From Macrostomum hystrix (taxonomy: Eukaryota > Platyhelminthes > Macrostomidae), in NCBI GenBank assembly GCA_950097015.1, contig CATNEN010000010.1, positions 248,001-312,000 of the forward strand: a stretch of 64,000 nucleotides of DNA. Reading direction: 5' to 3'. Positions within the stretch are counted from its first letter, which is position 1, and each line of letters begins with the position of its first letter. This document shows positions 19,645-32,701 of this stretch, piece by piece. A program made the position numbers and the translations under genes. A model generated the notes under the pieces. The model saw nothing but the letters and a program-made list of their open reading frames with translations, was not told where the DNA came from and ran no database searches.

Positions 19645-22580
19645 TCACTGGACCTGCAGGAAGTCGTGTCGCAGAAGCTCTGTTGTGTCCGCCCGCTCTG
19701 CCGGCTCCATGGCGATGCAGCGTTGATAAAATAGAATCAGCCTGCTGGACGCACCCGCTGGAAGCTGTGGCATCCCTTGAGTCGTCACCCGGTGTGGGAT
19801 CCGCGTCCAGAACACGTGACTGTTCGGGGGCTTCATGTCCAGCATCTCGAACACGGTGCAGCCGAACGCCCAGACGTCTGTCTTTGGAGTGTACATCAGC
19901 CGGCCATCTTCAGAGGTCAGCAGCTCCGGAGCCATGAAGTGAATCGTTCCCTCAGTGCAACAGCTGTGGCCCTTTGTGGTTGTGACGATTTCCTTAGCGA
20001 GGCCAAAATCGATAAGCTTGATGACACCTTCGTTAGTGAGCATGATGTTTGAGCACTTGATGTCTCTGTGCACAATGGCCGGTTTGCGACAGTGCAGAAA
20101 GTTAAGTGTTGAGCAGATCTACAATTTCAATTTTGAGCTGGTATTGTCCGTTGAACCAGCCAACTTGCGGAAGCAACTTACCTGTTTAGAGAAGCTCTTG
20201 ACAGAATTTTCGCTGAACGGCTTGCCTTGCTGCCTCATCAGGTCAGAGAGGCTGTGACCCGCGACGAGCTCCATGAAGATGCAGAACTCATTTTCCAATG
20301 TGGTTTCCGACTTCAGAAACTGCACGACATTGTTGTGCCTGATGCTCCTGAGGATGCCAATGCCTTTCATCTCCTGTTTAATGATTTTCTCCGAGCGAGC
20401 GGGGTCGCTGCTGAAGTCGGTCCGAATCACTTTGACTGCCACAGTCTGGTGCTTGTCAGTGAATGCCTTGTACACGGCGCCGAAACCTCCACTGCCAAGG
20501 AACTGCCTCTGACCATTTGAGTTCTTGAGATAATCCCAACGAGTGAAGCCGGGATCCAGCAACGAGGGCTGAACTCTGAAATGAAGGAGGAAGGGTCCTG
20601 CTTTCATGCCTTCAACGTACCCCAGAGCCCCGACCCGTGAATGAATACACTCAAGCACATGAATACAACCACAGGCACACTCCCACAGGCGTGAAACATC
20701 TGCTCTTCATTTCTCATCGTTCGGCAGTGTACACTCTCATTGTGCTTTAGGCTTTCGTCGACGCAAATTACGCGACGAGCCCCCGAGATTTCACGCGGCG
20801 GCTGCAACCCCTGATAAGATTAGGCCCGCCATTGATTCGAGCTCGGGGACTTCGGTGGCAGAGTTGGACGCCTTCGTGCTCTGCCAGTCAATTTCGGGGT
20901 TACATGGAAGAGTGATTAAAAACTTCATTGCATAGTTACCGGAAGCACTCACGTCTCACAGAAAGAAGGCGACGAAGGGTGCATAGGAGAGACGCCCATC
21001 TCGCTCTCCTGCCTTCGCCTGTCCAGCTCTTCCCGTTGCTCGGTGATCCACTGCTGAATCTCAGCTCCGTGCTTTTTGTTATTTCGCGCGTAGTCCGTCA
21101 CCGACCTTTTGTAAGCGTCCTCCAGCTCGATAGTGCAGTCGCCCAAGCGGTCCCAGATGAGGCGCAGCGATTCCAGGCCCTGGTGCTGAGCCGCCAGATG
21201 AACAGGGGTTCGACCTTGACTGTCCTTTTCTAGAAAACATGTCGGGCTAAGTTCATTAGCGAACCATTGCAAGGCGGAACCGCTGACTTGATTATTGGCG
21301 GCCATGTGAACAGCGGTTTGCTGGTTCTTGCCCTGCTGTAGGAAGCAGTCGTCTCCCAGCTTCGCCTTGATGAACTGCATCGAGTCCGAGCCCTGTCGCA
21401 TTGCGGAAAGGTGGACCGGAGAGTTTCCATTTGTGTCGCTCTGGGTGAGGGACCTCGGTCCGCACAGGTCAACCAGGAACTTAAAAGCGGAATTGCTGAC
21501 AGTATTCATGGCTGCCATGTGCACCGCAGTGCGCTGGCATTGTCCCGTTCGATAAAAGCAGTCGAGCCCAAGCCTTGCGCTAATAAACTGCATTGTTTCC
21601 GAGTCTTGGTATGCTGCGGCAAGATGGACGGCCGTGTTGCTTTGCTCGTCAACCTGCAAGAGGACATAGTCCCCGCACTCTTCGATGAGCCACAGCAGAG
21701 CGGAGCGGTCAGCCGCATTTATCGCCGCACAGTGAACGGCAGTGCGTTGCAACCGGCCTTTTTCGTAAAAGCAGTAAGAGCCAAGTTGCGTCTTGATGAA
21801 TCTCATCGACTCAGAACCCTGAAACTGAGCAGCAAGATGAACTGGCGTGTCGCCGAATCTGTCAGTCACTAGAAGGGTGTCTTTTCCGCGATTTTTGACG
21901 AGCCACTCGAGTGACGAATTGCTCAGAGTGTTCATCGCTGCACAGTGCACCGCAGTGCGCTGGTGTTGTCCGCGCTGATGGAAGCAACGTTTTCCCAGCT
22001 GTTTCTCGATGAATATCATGGAGTCTGAGCTCTGCTTCCGTGCGGCGAGGTGGACGGGTGTGTCGCCGAATTCATCCGTGGCTGTGAGTGCGTCACGTCC
22101 AAACTTTTCGACGAGCCACTTTAGAGCGGAATTGCAGGTCGCATTCTCCGCGGCACAGTGAAGGATGGTTCTTTGAAGCCGGTTTTTCCGCTGGAAGCTG
22201 TCACCGTCGAGAGCATTGAAAATGAGCTCCACACATGAGGCGTCTTGTGCCACCGCCGCACAATGAGCAGGAGTGTTTTCGTCAGTGTCTACACACGTGA
22301 GGCACTCAGGTCCGAGTATCTCGACCAGCTTTTTCAGGCACTCCGGGTTTTTAGCTTTGTAAGCCACATGGTGAGCCACAGACGCGGTGTAGTGGCCATT
22401 TTTATAGCCGCCCACGGTGATTGTGAGGTTGGCATCGAGCCTGCTGCAGAGCTGCTGCAACCTGTCGGTGTCACCGGCCTCGAGAGCGGCGGCAAGTTGT
22501 TTCTGAATTGAGTCGACAGTCGCCATATAGTTTTGGCGAAAAATGCAGCTTCTGATTTTTCGCCTCTTTTCACAGGACAT
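19645..22580 (-). CDS. Ankyrin-repeat protein kinase (STE/MAP3K-like), three exons
   Basis: Exon 1 (22580 or 22526 to 20953) encodes many ankyrin-type repeats built on TAVHCAA/DTPVHLAA cores, then a charged tail (ITEQREELDRRRQESEMG). It ends in phase 2 at GAC|GTGAGT. Exon 2 (20575-20182) begins in matching phase and holds the kinase N-lobe: GSGGFGAVYK (P-loop), VAVKVI and the gatekeeper region FCIFMELVAGHSL. Exon 3 (20118-19645) has HRDIKCSN (catalytic loop), IDFGLAKE (DFG), GTIHFMAPE (APE) and TDVWAFGCTVFEML. About 814 aa in all; all catalytic residues are present, so it should be active. The APE and GCTVFEML segments resemble MEKK-type MAP3Ks. Two ATGs compete: the downstream one (MATVDSIQKQL) fits the start of the repeat domain better. 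Phase agreement at both introns supports a true ankyrin-kinase fusion. Confidence 0.85.
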
Positions 22581-23146
22581 TAAAAACAATTTTGACTATT
22601 CTTCTGCAGCGCAGAGCTGTGCAGTAGCAACAGAGGCCCTCCTCAAAATTGCTGTGCTTGGTGGGGCGGGGGGCAGAAAACATTTGTAGCCACCATCCAA
22701 TGCGAGAATTTGGTGGGTAGAAGGGCAGAGTGAGTGGGTAGAAAGGCAGGGTGAGTGGGAAGGTAGGCGTGACTGAGTGGGTTGAAGAATTGAATTGTTG
22801 ATGCAGTATTTCCTGAGTAGCCGGAATGAGTGCCGATATGAGGAGAAATATTTTATTGAGAGAAGAACGCAGCGAGCCTGTGTCAGGCTACGCAGCATCC
22901 ATGGAATGCTTACTGGCTAAGGAACGCCTTCTAAGCAAGGAAATGCGCGTTAGAAACGTTGGCTACCCCGAGTGCGTCTCCATTATTGTCTATGGCAAAC
23001 TCTGATCTGAATAGAGCAGTATTTTAATTTTGGAATGATTATCATAGCACTACATTTTAGGAATCAAGGAGTGTCGGCAATCTGATGGCCATGCTGGCTA
23101 GTTGAGAATTGCTCTTAGACTCAAAGCCCGCTAGACCGGCCTCTCG
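22581..23146. other. Divergent intergenic region between kinase and P4-ATPase genes
   Basis: A bidirectional promoter region of about 570 bp. It contains a short GAGTGGG-TAGAAGGGCAG-type duplication at 22710-22790. No TATA box is convincing on either side. Confidence 0.4.
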
Positions 23147-26100
23147 ATGGCCAGCCTGCTGGAAACCCTGTGGGAGGCCATCCGGCCGAAACTGACCTGC
23201 CAGTCGCAGCGGCCGGAGCTGCGCACTGTGTACATCAACCACCGCAACTTCGACCATCCCAGCCCGGACGGCCAGCCGACCATCGGCCAATTGGAGAGCT
23301 TCCGCAGCAACTCAGTCTGTACCGCTCGCTACAGCATCGTCACCTTCCTGCCGCTGAACCTGCTGGAACAGTTCAGCCGCCTGCCAAACCTCTTCTTCCT
23401 GACTGCCTGCATCATCCAGCTATCCACCGACACACCAGTTAGCGAGATGGCCTCCATCTTGCCGCTTACCTTCGTTATTCTTGTCACCATGGTCAAGCAG
23501 GGTTACGAGGACTTGCTGCGACACCTGGAGGACCGCAAGGTGAACAAGACCCAGGTGTGGGTGGTGCGCAACGGCGAGAGCCAGCTGGTGAACTCTGAGC
23601 AGCTGCACGTGGGCGACCTGGTGAAGGTGTTCTGCAACGAGAGCTTCCCGTGCGACATGCTGCTTCTGTCCAGCTCGCAGCACTCCGGCGAGTGCCTCGT
23701 CACCACCGCCAACCTGGACGGCGAGACCAATCTTAAGACCTTCTGGGCCGCGGAAGCCACCAAGCAGCTGCGGAATGCCGGGAGTCTGTGCCACGACCTG
23801 CTGGGCAAAGTGGTCTGCGAGCAGCCCAAGCCGAACCTGTACAGCTTCGCGGGCATGCTGCACCTGGTGAAGCCGCACGCCAAGGAGTCGATACCGCTGA
23901 ATGCCAGCAACTTGCTGCTCCGCGGAGCCGTGCTGCGCAACACCAGCTTCGCGTACGGATTGGCCATCTTCACCGGCTCGGAGACCAAGGTGGGCCTGAA
24001 CTCCCGGGGCTCGCGGACCAAGAGGTCGGTGGTTGACTCCCGGCTGAACAGCTTCGTACTGGTACTGATTGGCGTGCTGCTGCTGCTCATCGCCCTGCTG
24101 CTGATCGGCAGCGTCATCGCTGCTCGCATGAAGCCCATCGCAAACGCCTGGTTTCTTCCTGGCGAGCTAAATAGATTCAAAATGCAGGCTGCGCTGAACG
24201 CCTTCATCCTCCTACAATCCATCATCCCCATCTCCATGCTGGTCACCATCGAGGTGCAGAAGTTCTTCTGCTCCATGTTCATCGACCACGACCTGGAGAT
24301 GTTTAACTGGATGTCAGACGATGACCAGAGCAATTGGGCCAAGTCAAACACCTCCGAAATCATCGAGGAGCTTGGCATTGTTGATCATTTGTTCTGCGAC
24401 AAGACCGGCACCTTGACGGAGAACATAATGACCTTCCGCGGCTGCTCCATTGCCGGTGTGAAGTACTTCCTGAAGGGTAGTTCACTGATTGCCACCCAGA
24501 ACAGCATGCCGCAGCTGGGAGCGGCACAGCAGGAGTTCCTCGCGCACCTGGCCCTGTGTCACACCGCTCGGGCTGAACATTCGGTGAATAGCGGCCGTCT
24601 GATGTATTACGCTAGCTCGCCTGACGAGAAGGCGCTGCTCGACGGCTGCAAGAAGTTGGGCGTCATCTTCAGGGGACAAACTGACAAGCGTTTGACGGTC
24701 ACTGTCGGCGGGCGAAGCGTGTCCTACGAGGTAAGAGAGCACTGGTTTGACAATTTTTACTGATGAAAAGGTACTGAATTGACATGTCAGGCATTGACTT
24801 GATTGACACGGTAAGTCTTTGACACTGCAGACACTGACACTGCAAAATCTGCCGCAACCCGCCACCACCGCAGCTGCTTCACGTATTAGATTTCGACTCA
24901 GACCGCAGGCGCATGTCAGTGGTCGTCACGGACCCGTTTGGCGTGGCCTGGCTCATCACCAAGGGTGCTGATATGGCCATTCTGCCACGCTGCATCAGCG
25001 GCAGCCAGGAGCAAACTGTCAAGCACGTCGCCGACTTCTGCGCCGAAGGCCTCCGCGTGCTGGCTGTCGCCCGGAAGCAGCTCACGCAGGCGGAGACCAG
25101 AGACATTGCGGCGCAGCTGCACGCCGCTTCGGCCAGCCTGACCGACCGGGAAAGCCGCTTGTCGCAGGTGGCGGATGCGGTCGAGAATGGCCTTCATCTG
25201 CTCGGCTGCACGGCGGTGGAGGACCAGCTGCAGGCTGGCGTGACCGAGTGCATCCACGACCTTCGAAAGGCCGGCATTCGTGTCTGGATCCTGACTGGAG
25301 ACAAGGTGAGTTGGAAGGGGAATCAATCAGTTTATTGCTTGTTGAAAGATTTTCCTTGAGTTCGCTAACCGCTAAATCTGACGCAGATGGAAACTGCCGA
25401 AAACATCAGCCTGGCAGCCGGTCACGCGACAATCGGTATGCCCCGCATCCGCATCATCGGCTGCCGCAACCGCGATGCTGTTGTCTCCGCTGTCTCCGCC
25501 GCAGAGGAGACCGCGGCAAGGTCCGGACCCGGTGACTCCGGTTATTGCCTGGTGCTCGATGGCGACTCTCTGCAGCTGCTGACCGACTGGGCTGACGACC
25601 GCGACCTCTGCCTGCGATTTCTACGCCTGGCCAACAACAGCCCGGCGGTGCTCTGCTGCCGCTGCACGCCGCTGCAGAAGTCGCGCACCGTGGCCGCAGT
25701 GAAGCTCGCCGCCGAAGCCGCCGGCCGCTGGCCGCTGGTCACCTGTGCCATCGGCGACGGCGCTAATGACGTCAGCATGATCAAGGAGGCCCACGTGGGC
25801 GTTGGCCTCTACGGGAAAGAGGGCCGTGCGGCTGCGCTTAACTCAGACTACTGCATGGGCAGGTTGGGTCTCCTGTGTGTCTGTGACAACTTGAAATGCT
25901 TGAATATGTGTAGTCAAGCTTTTTGTAGCTCTAAATCATTTACAAGGTTTACCTACAGAGAATGCAGGTGAAAGTTGATAGAAGAATAGCACAAGACTTG
26001 TCTCATATTTGCACACCAATTACTTCGAAAAGCGGCAGCGCACGAGCGTAGCGCTCAAGCAGCCACCACAACCCCATGACCACCCCAAACCAGTCCAAAC

Positions 26101-27568
26101 ACTCCGGCCAATCACCGCCGCGTGAGGATAGAGAACGAGGAAGAGATTTGAAAAGTGAACGACTGTCCAGCCAATGTGAGCTAGGAGACAAGAGGCGGAT
26201 GAATTCTCTTAAAAAATGACCCGCTTCAAAGGAATGCTTTTTTTCCTGTAGAACATCTGAATTTCTGATTGCAGATTCCGCTTCCTTCGCAAGCTGCTGC
26301 TGTTTCATGGCCATCTGTTCTACTACCGGCTCAGCATGCTAATCAAGTACTTTCTATACAAGAACATCGCTTTCACGCTGCCCCAGTTTTATTACTCGTT
26401 TTACACCGGCTTCAGCCTGATCAGCCTGTATGACTCCTTCTACATAGCGGCCTACAACGCGTGCATGACCGCTTTGCCCATACTAATCTACGGTATCTTC
26501 GAGCAGCACCTGCCAAGGCCGCGTCTCTACCGCGAGCCCCGCCTGTACGCCTCCACCAAGGCAGCCGAGTCGCTTTCCTGGCGCCTGTTCTTCGCCTGGC
26601 TAATTGCTGCCGTCTGGCACAGCCTGGTCTGCTTCTACGCCAACGCGGCCGTGTTCTGGTCTAACAACGACATCGGCAGGCCGGGCATCACCGGCTTCGG
26701 GCAGAGTGCGCTGGGCACCCTGGTAGTGGAATGTCTGGTGATTGTGGTACACGTCAAGCTGCTGATGTGCACCCACTTCTGTCACGTCATCGTTCTGTTC
26801 AGCTTCCTGGTGTCGCTGCTGAGCTACCCAGTGCTGGTAGGCTGCGTGCTCTGCTGTGCTTCAGTCTTTTGAGTTTCTGAAGCAAAAATAGACGTCCCGA
26901 TAGTGACGGTGCCTCCAAATCCCACGGAATGTGTTGTTGGGTCGGGCCAGTTGGCAAGAAGCTCCATGAGACCCCAGTGCCCAAATGTGCGGCCGCAATT
27001 CTCACTGATCAGATTAGCTCCGGCTATACCAAAGGCTTGTCAGGTTTGTAGCTCGCAAAACAAAACTATTGATAGATCGGAGTCTGTCTAGTAGAATTGA
27101 GCTGGTGGAATCCCTGACCACCAAAATGGGATTTCGTGGCGTTGCTAGGGCAACAAGCGAGCAGTTCCATAAGGCTTGGCCTGACATTATACTGAAAGTC
27201 ACCATCGAAGTCTTCTGACTTTGTCCTCGGGGCCATTGTCTCACTCCCAGATCAGTTTCTACAACTCGTCGGTCACGCATATTTTCGAGGAGAACTTCGC
27301 CTTTTTCTGGATGTTTTTCGAGCTGCACTGCCAGCCGTCCGTCTGGCTGCTCATTCCGACGGTGTCGCTGCTGTCGCTGTCGCCCGACGTGGCCGTCATC
27401 ATCTGGAGGCGTGGGCTGCTGGACGATGAGGAATCGCTGGCTGATGGCAAAGCTGACGATGCTCAGAGCTCAAAGGGCAGCGCTGCCGCTACGGCGGGCA
27501 GTCAGAATCAGACCGGCAGCAACAGCCGACGCGCCCGCGCCCGGGCTTCTCGACTGGTGCGCGCCTAA
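23147..27568 (+). CDS. P4-type ATPase (phospholipid flippase), ATP11/class VI-like
   Basis: Five exons join in phase: 23147-24730, 24874-25305, 25387-25862, 26275-26836 and 27251-27568, giving about 1123 aa, the usual length. In order: N-terminal RTVYINHRNF and NSVCTARYSIVTFLPLNLLE, first membrane pair, actuator motif LDGETNLKT (D191-G-E-T), IPISMLVTIEVQKF (P4 signature, usually PISL), phosphorylation site DKTGTLT (D418), SSPDEKAL, KGAD, LTGDK|METAENI and GDGANDVSMI. Exons 4-5 hold the C-terminal membrane segments. The protein moves aminophospholipids to the cytosolic leaflet, normally with a CDC50 partner. The ATG at 23147 follows a short leader without another in-frame start. Met for Leu in PIS[L] is a mild oddity. 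Confidence 0.93.
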
Positions 27569-27826
27569 GCCTCCTGTCGGATTGGCTGCGCTTTCGTGTT
27601 GCCATGCCAACCCTTAACTTCCTCTGGAAGCTTGTTTTAGACTTTAGGGCTGCTTCCTTCTGTTCGGGAGGCACCCAGAGCCGCGAGCAGAAACTTGCTC
27701 ATGCTCACTATCACTTGCTTTGTGACAATGGCCTAGCTTATCATCCGAGACTTCCTTATATAGGATATCCATTTAGGACAGAAAGAACCTTTTAGATTAC
27801 ACAGGTAGATTTCTGTAAGCCTTAGC

Positions 27827-27832
27827 AATAAA
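27827..27832 (+). terminator. AATAAA poly(A) signal of the P4-ATPase gene
   Basis: AATAAA overlapping a second near-match, about 260 bp after the stop codon. Confidence 0.7.
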
Positions 27833-27924
27833 ATAAATTCACAGATTGCAATGAAGCCTGATTAAAATCAAATCGACGGATTATAAGTGATTAATTCTTT
27901 ATAATCCACAATTCTCGCAATCCC

Positions 27925-28840
27925 GACTACTCGCTTCTTCCTCCCTACAATCCGCTTCTTCCTCCCTACAATCCGCTTCTTCCTCCCTACAATCCGCTTC
28001 TTCCTCCCTACAATCCGCTTCCTCCTCCCTACAACCTGCTTCCTCCTCCTTACAACCTGCTTCCTCCTCCCTACAACCTGCTTCCTCCTCCCTACAACCT
28101 GCTTCCTCCTCCCTACAATCCGCTTCTTCCTCCCTATAATCCGCTTCTTCCTCCCTACAACCTGCTTCCTCCTCCCTACAACCGGCTTCCTCCTCCCTAC
28201 AACCTGCTTCTTCCTCCCTACAATCCGCTTGTTTCTCCCTACAATCCGCTTCTTCCCACCTACAATCCGCTTCTTCCTCCCTACAATCCCCTTGTTTCTC
28301 CCTACAATCCGCTTGTTTCTCCCTACAATCCGCTTCTTCCCACCTACAATCCGCTTCTTCCTCCCTACAATCCGCTTGTTTCTCCCTACAATCCGCTTGT
28401 TTCTCCCTACAATCCGCTTCTTCCCACCTACAATCCCCTTCTTCCTTCCATACAATCCGCTTCTTCCCACCTACAATCCGCTTCTTCCTTCCATACAATC
28501 CGCTTCTTCCTCCCTACAATCCGATTGTTTCTCCCTACAATCCGCTTGTTTCTCCCTACAATCCGCTTATTCCTCCCGACAATCCGCTTATTCCTCTCTA
28601 CAACCCGCTTGTTTCTCCCTACAATCCGCTTCTTCCCACCTACAATCCGCTTGTTTCTCCCTAAAATCCGCTTATTCCTCCCGACAATCCGCTTATTCCT
28701 CCCTACAATCCGCTTGTTTCTCCCTACAATCCGCTTGTTTCTCCCTACAATCCGCTTGTTTCTCCCTACAATCCGCTTGTTTCTCCCTACAATCCGCTTG
28801 TTTCTCCTACAATCCGCTTGTTCCTCTCTACAATCGGAGT
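27925..28840 (+). repeat. Pyrimidine-rich minisatellite, 21-bp unit, about 43 copies
   Basis: The unit is CTACAATCCGCTTCTTCCTCC with CTTGTTTCTCC and CTTCTTCCCAC variants arranged in higher-order runs. The plus strand is strongly pyrimidine-rich. Open frames on both strands come from the 21-bp (7-codon) period. Confidence 0.96.
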
Positions 28841-28849
28841 GAAGTACAT

Positions 28850-31800
28850 AAAGTACATTCATTGGATATGCGCATTGGCTTTTAACACGGTGATTTTTTA
28901 AAAAGTCAACAAGAAAGACTTTTGTTGATTTCTGGCCTTCGTAAACTAAATTTTGTCTCAAAGTTTCCCTAACTTTTAGGCTGTATATTTTTTATGTTTC
29001 TTCGCCTCTTTTCTAAATTTAGTTTGCCTTAAGTCTAATGAAATTATAACAAATAAGCTTTCGCGAAATGGTTTATATGTTTGATAAAAATTCAATTGAA
29101 CGTAAAAAAACCCATGATTTCATATCATTTAATATATGCGTACTAGTTGTAAGTTGTGGCTAAGAATACTACCTACTTTACCTAGTATTAGTGGTATTAC
29201 CAGTAGCAGTTGGTACACAACTAAGTTGTTATAAAAGCAGTAAATATAGTTGGTACAAATATGTGGTAAAAAGTTGTATTATAATGAAATTGCTCGTACT
29301 TTTACTTGCAGTAGTAGCTGTGCATCATACTATACTTTTTTATAATGTAGGAAATATTTTAATAGGCAATTGCAAAATGATTCCGCGAGCCGGCTACCCA
29401 ACCCCAACTCCTTGCTCGTTGCCTTACTGACTGTTTTCTGACTGTGCAAGGAGGGGGAGGTAGGTTTGCCCGAACTGCTCTGACCGGAGGTGACGGTGTT
29501 GTCTCACCGTTGCAATCAACTTGCCAAGAAATGCTAATTCAAGGTTAATATAAATTTAAATGAGAAAAAGTGCTCCAATTAGGGCTTGGAGCTAGACAAG
29601 CATTGCCTCTATGCTGTCTATGGCTTATTTATCTGTCGATGATCACGAAAGTCACGTGACATCGTTTATTCAAGTTCTGCCAATGGTTGACGGGCCACTC
29701 GGATCGGGCGGCATCCCTCTGGGCTGGGCCCTGATGACGCAACACTGAAATTATTCGAGCATCTGGAGCGGTTTGGGATAAAAGTATATATGCAATCGAT
29801 ATCTGGAACTATATTTAGGCCGTAATATGTTTATATGAAAGACGAAAAGCGAATTTTAACGATAAAAGACTTATTGAGTACTGTTATCCTGAATATTCAT
29901 ATTCATATTGAGATACAACATTTCCGAGATCCAAAAGCTAGTTCCTCGCATAAATATTTAAGAATGAGGTCTGAAAGTTAGTGAATTTTTTATCACTTTC
30001 GAAATGACAATTTTTTGTTTTAATTTTATTTTTCATAAGCTTTTTTTTCTGAGAAATGAAGCACTGATCCAAGTGATTAGAAAATTCTGTACAAAAAGGC
30101 ATGGTGTCAAATTTTCTACCACGCCTAATGCTGGACGCAATTTTTTTGGCTGGGTAGACCAGAAATCAAGGGGCAGACTTATAAACAATTAAAACAAGAA
30201 AGCACAAAAGCTCCATAAAATGGAGTAATGTAATTTATTTGAGATCCTGCTGCATTTGCCATTCGTTGGTCACTGCCGCATACGCACGAGAATACTGCCG
30301 AATTTAAGCTGCGAGTTTTTACATATTTTATGTAAACCGAGCAAAGACTCGCCTTTCGCCACTATAAATCCTAATTTGCAAATGTGGTGCAATCCTGATT
30401 GCACAATAAAATTTTGAAAAATATCGGAATCTATAGTTTCAATGATGAAGTATTTACTGACTAGCTATGTTTCTTCGCGGCCGCAAAATAAAAGTTTTAT
30501 TAACTTAAGCAAGCTTTCTTTTTGAAAACTTTATTAGTAAGCATTTTATTTACATTTGTTTTACCTATTTAAATCTAAAGTAAAAAAACACCGGAAAATT
30601 TAAAATATTTTTACTGTGAGTCATACCAAATTTAAAGCGCAACGCCATTAAACGGGTGCTTCTTTATTTTTTCGATTATTGACAATTTGACATCTTTGTT
30701 TTTTAAATCAAAGTTAAAAACGACAATATTTTTTGAATTGCAAAACGAATATATTAATATACCGCAAAAGAAGAGAAAACTCATGAAAAAAGACAAGGAA
30801 AAATAAAGATACTAATCGCACGGAAAATTTAACCAAAAGGGAGAAAAGACTGCATATTTTATTTTCAAGTGATTGAGCAACTTTTATTTATTAAAATTGT
30901 TGCTTGGCTACCTAGGCCTCAGGGCAGCTGCGTGCTGTTCTTGCTCTGATTATAGATAACTTTTGTGATATACTAGTAATTCTAGAGCTTCAGTGCATGG
31001 TTTCCAGTGATCTTGTGCCATTAAGTGCCATTGTGCCTCAAAGATGTTTGATTTATCTCCTGCAGTAAGAAACACAAAATAAGGAAATTTCTCGGAAATT
31101 TTCTTTTCGAAATTTACAATAGTATTGTAATGGTTTTTATTCCTGGCCTTTGAGGCAGTTTTTGAATGGTAACATTGTAGGAATATTTCTAATAATTTGC
31201 TGAATCATTCTATCGTATTTACTGTTCGTTCGTTTAACATCGTTCATTTACTGTACATCGCTGATTACGTAATCGCAACTGACATAAATACAACTAGCAC
31301 GGCCTCATGGGGCCTTCGTAGAATCTGGTTTCACACCGCCAAACACCGCGTGTTACAGTATTCTAGTAGTCTTTCGTAGTTAAGTCTTCTTGTCTATATT
31401 TTTGATTGATACAACAGCTGCTGCGTAACTATATCAAAGATAGTTCTTAACTTCAGGCGTCATTGCGGCAGCCACGAATGAAATTTTACCACAAAATCTA
31501 TTTGGTATATATTTAATTTTCTTTTAGTTCGTAATGTAATGTTACGGTAAAGAAATCTTTGTCAGTTGGTTTAATGGCTTCATTGTTTCAGAAGAACGGT
31601 GCAGTACGTCATTGTACACCCTCTAGTTACATACCAGTCAGCACCATTCATGGCCGAGTTTTCCTTTCCGTGAGAACTTTGTCGGTCAAATTTTGGGACA
31701 GCTTTTTTCAATTAGAAAATTCCACTGGACTGAGCGCCAGGCATGATGCCGAGGTTAGTGCTACTGTGATGCACACTATCACAGAGACTTGTACTGTACT

Positions 31801-32590
31801 CACCGTGCACCAGCTTGTGTGAAGCAGTGGAATTTCCACACTCCTATAGCCAGGGCCGCTTAATGGAAAATTATGCTAACAAATTGAAGGTTGAATTCCG
31901 GAATAGAAGCTATAAGCTATCCGTTCACAGCGGAGTGGAGGGTCTCTTGCAGGTCACGTGACCTGGTCTGGCACAAGTGAATGGCAGAACAATTATGTAG
32001 AGTGAATCCACGGCCCAGTGTACTCTCTCAGATCCAGTCCATGCTGGTTTAGCTGCTGTGAGTGCGTGTCGTGAGGTTCTGCCGAGAAGGATCATTGTGC
32101 TTTGTTCTATGATGCATGTATACAATGGCATGCTGTATTTAGCATTTTTGCTGGCATTTGACTCCATTGCACAAAATATCAGTTAACAGGCAAATCACTG
32201 AGAACTCGACTATTTTGCTGCCGCAGCGATAATTAAGCGCATAAGAAGGCCGAGAAACAAGCGAAATCAAATCGAATCATCGGACTGCGAATTTTCCACT
32301 CAGCTCTGTTCCCAGCTCAACGAACTCATGAATTGACGACATGGAAAGGGGGAATTTCTGGACCACATAAGACGGCTTGGTCCAGAGCCAAGATCAGGGC
32401 AGCCGAACAGGCCGGGTATACAGAGGGTGCAGCCAAGCACTACAACTTACAACTTCAGCAGCCACGCGGGCCGAGCGTGACAGGGGTTTCTCCGCTCTCA
32501 GCCCCAGCAACCTCAAGCTAAAATTGAGTGGCTGGCTGTACAGCCATGCAGGCAGTCAAACCCAAGCGGCGGAGGGGCGGACAGCGCCCT
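28850..32590. other. Long AT-rich intergenic region, no gene seen
   Basis: Short open frames here have no codon bias or recognisable domain. 29180-29330 has a clustered GTTGTA/GGTAC-rich stretch without clear periodicity. 32330-32590 becomes GC-rich as the PHGDH promoter is approached. Confidence 0.55.
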
Positions 32591-32597
32591 TGGCAGC

Positions 32598-32605
32598 ATA
32601 AATAG
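32598..32605 (+). promoter_or_regulatory. TATA box of PHGDH
   Basis: ATAAATAG lies in a GC-rich setting about 100 bp before the ATG. A pyrimidine-rich initiator-like stretch (GTGTCTCCTCTCGTCTC) sits about 25-35 bp downstream, the expected spacing for a start near 32630. Confidence 0.55.
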
Positions 32606-32701
32606 ACACGGGCCGTGCGCCCCGGTGTCTCCTCTCGTCTCTAAATTCTCTACAGTTCTCTCTTATCTGGTGTTGGTAAGTGCATCTGATCCAAACCGAC
32701 C

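Noticed and set aside
27868-28961. Lys/Arg-rich frames on the minus strand and Phe/Leu-rich frames on the plus strand at 28 kb
   Set aside because: Products of a 21-bp (7-codon) low-complexity repeat.
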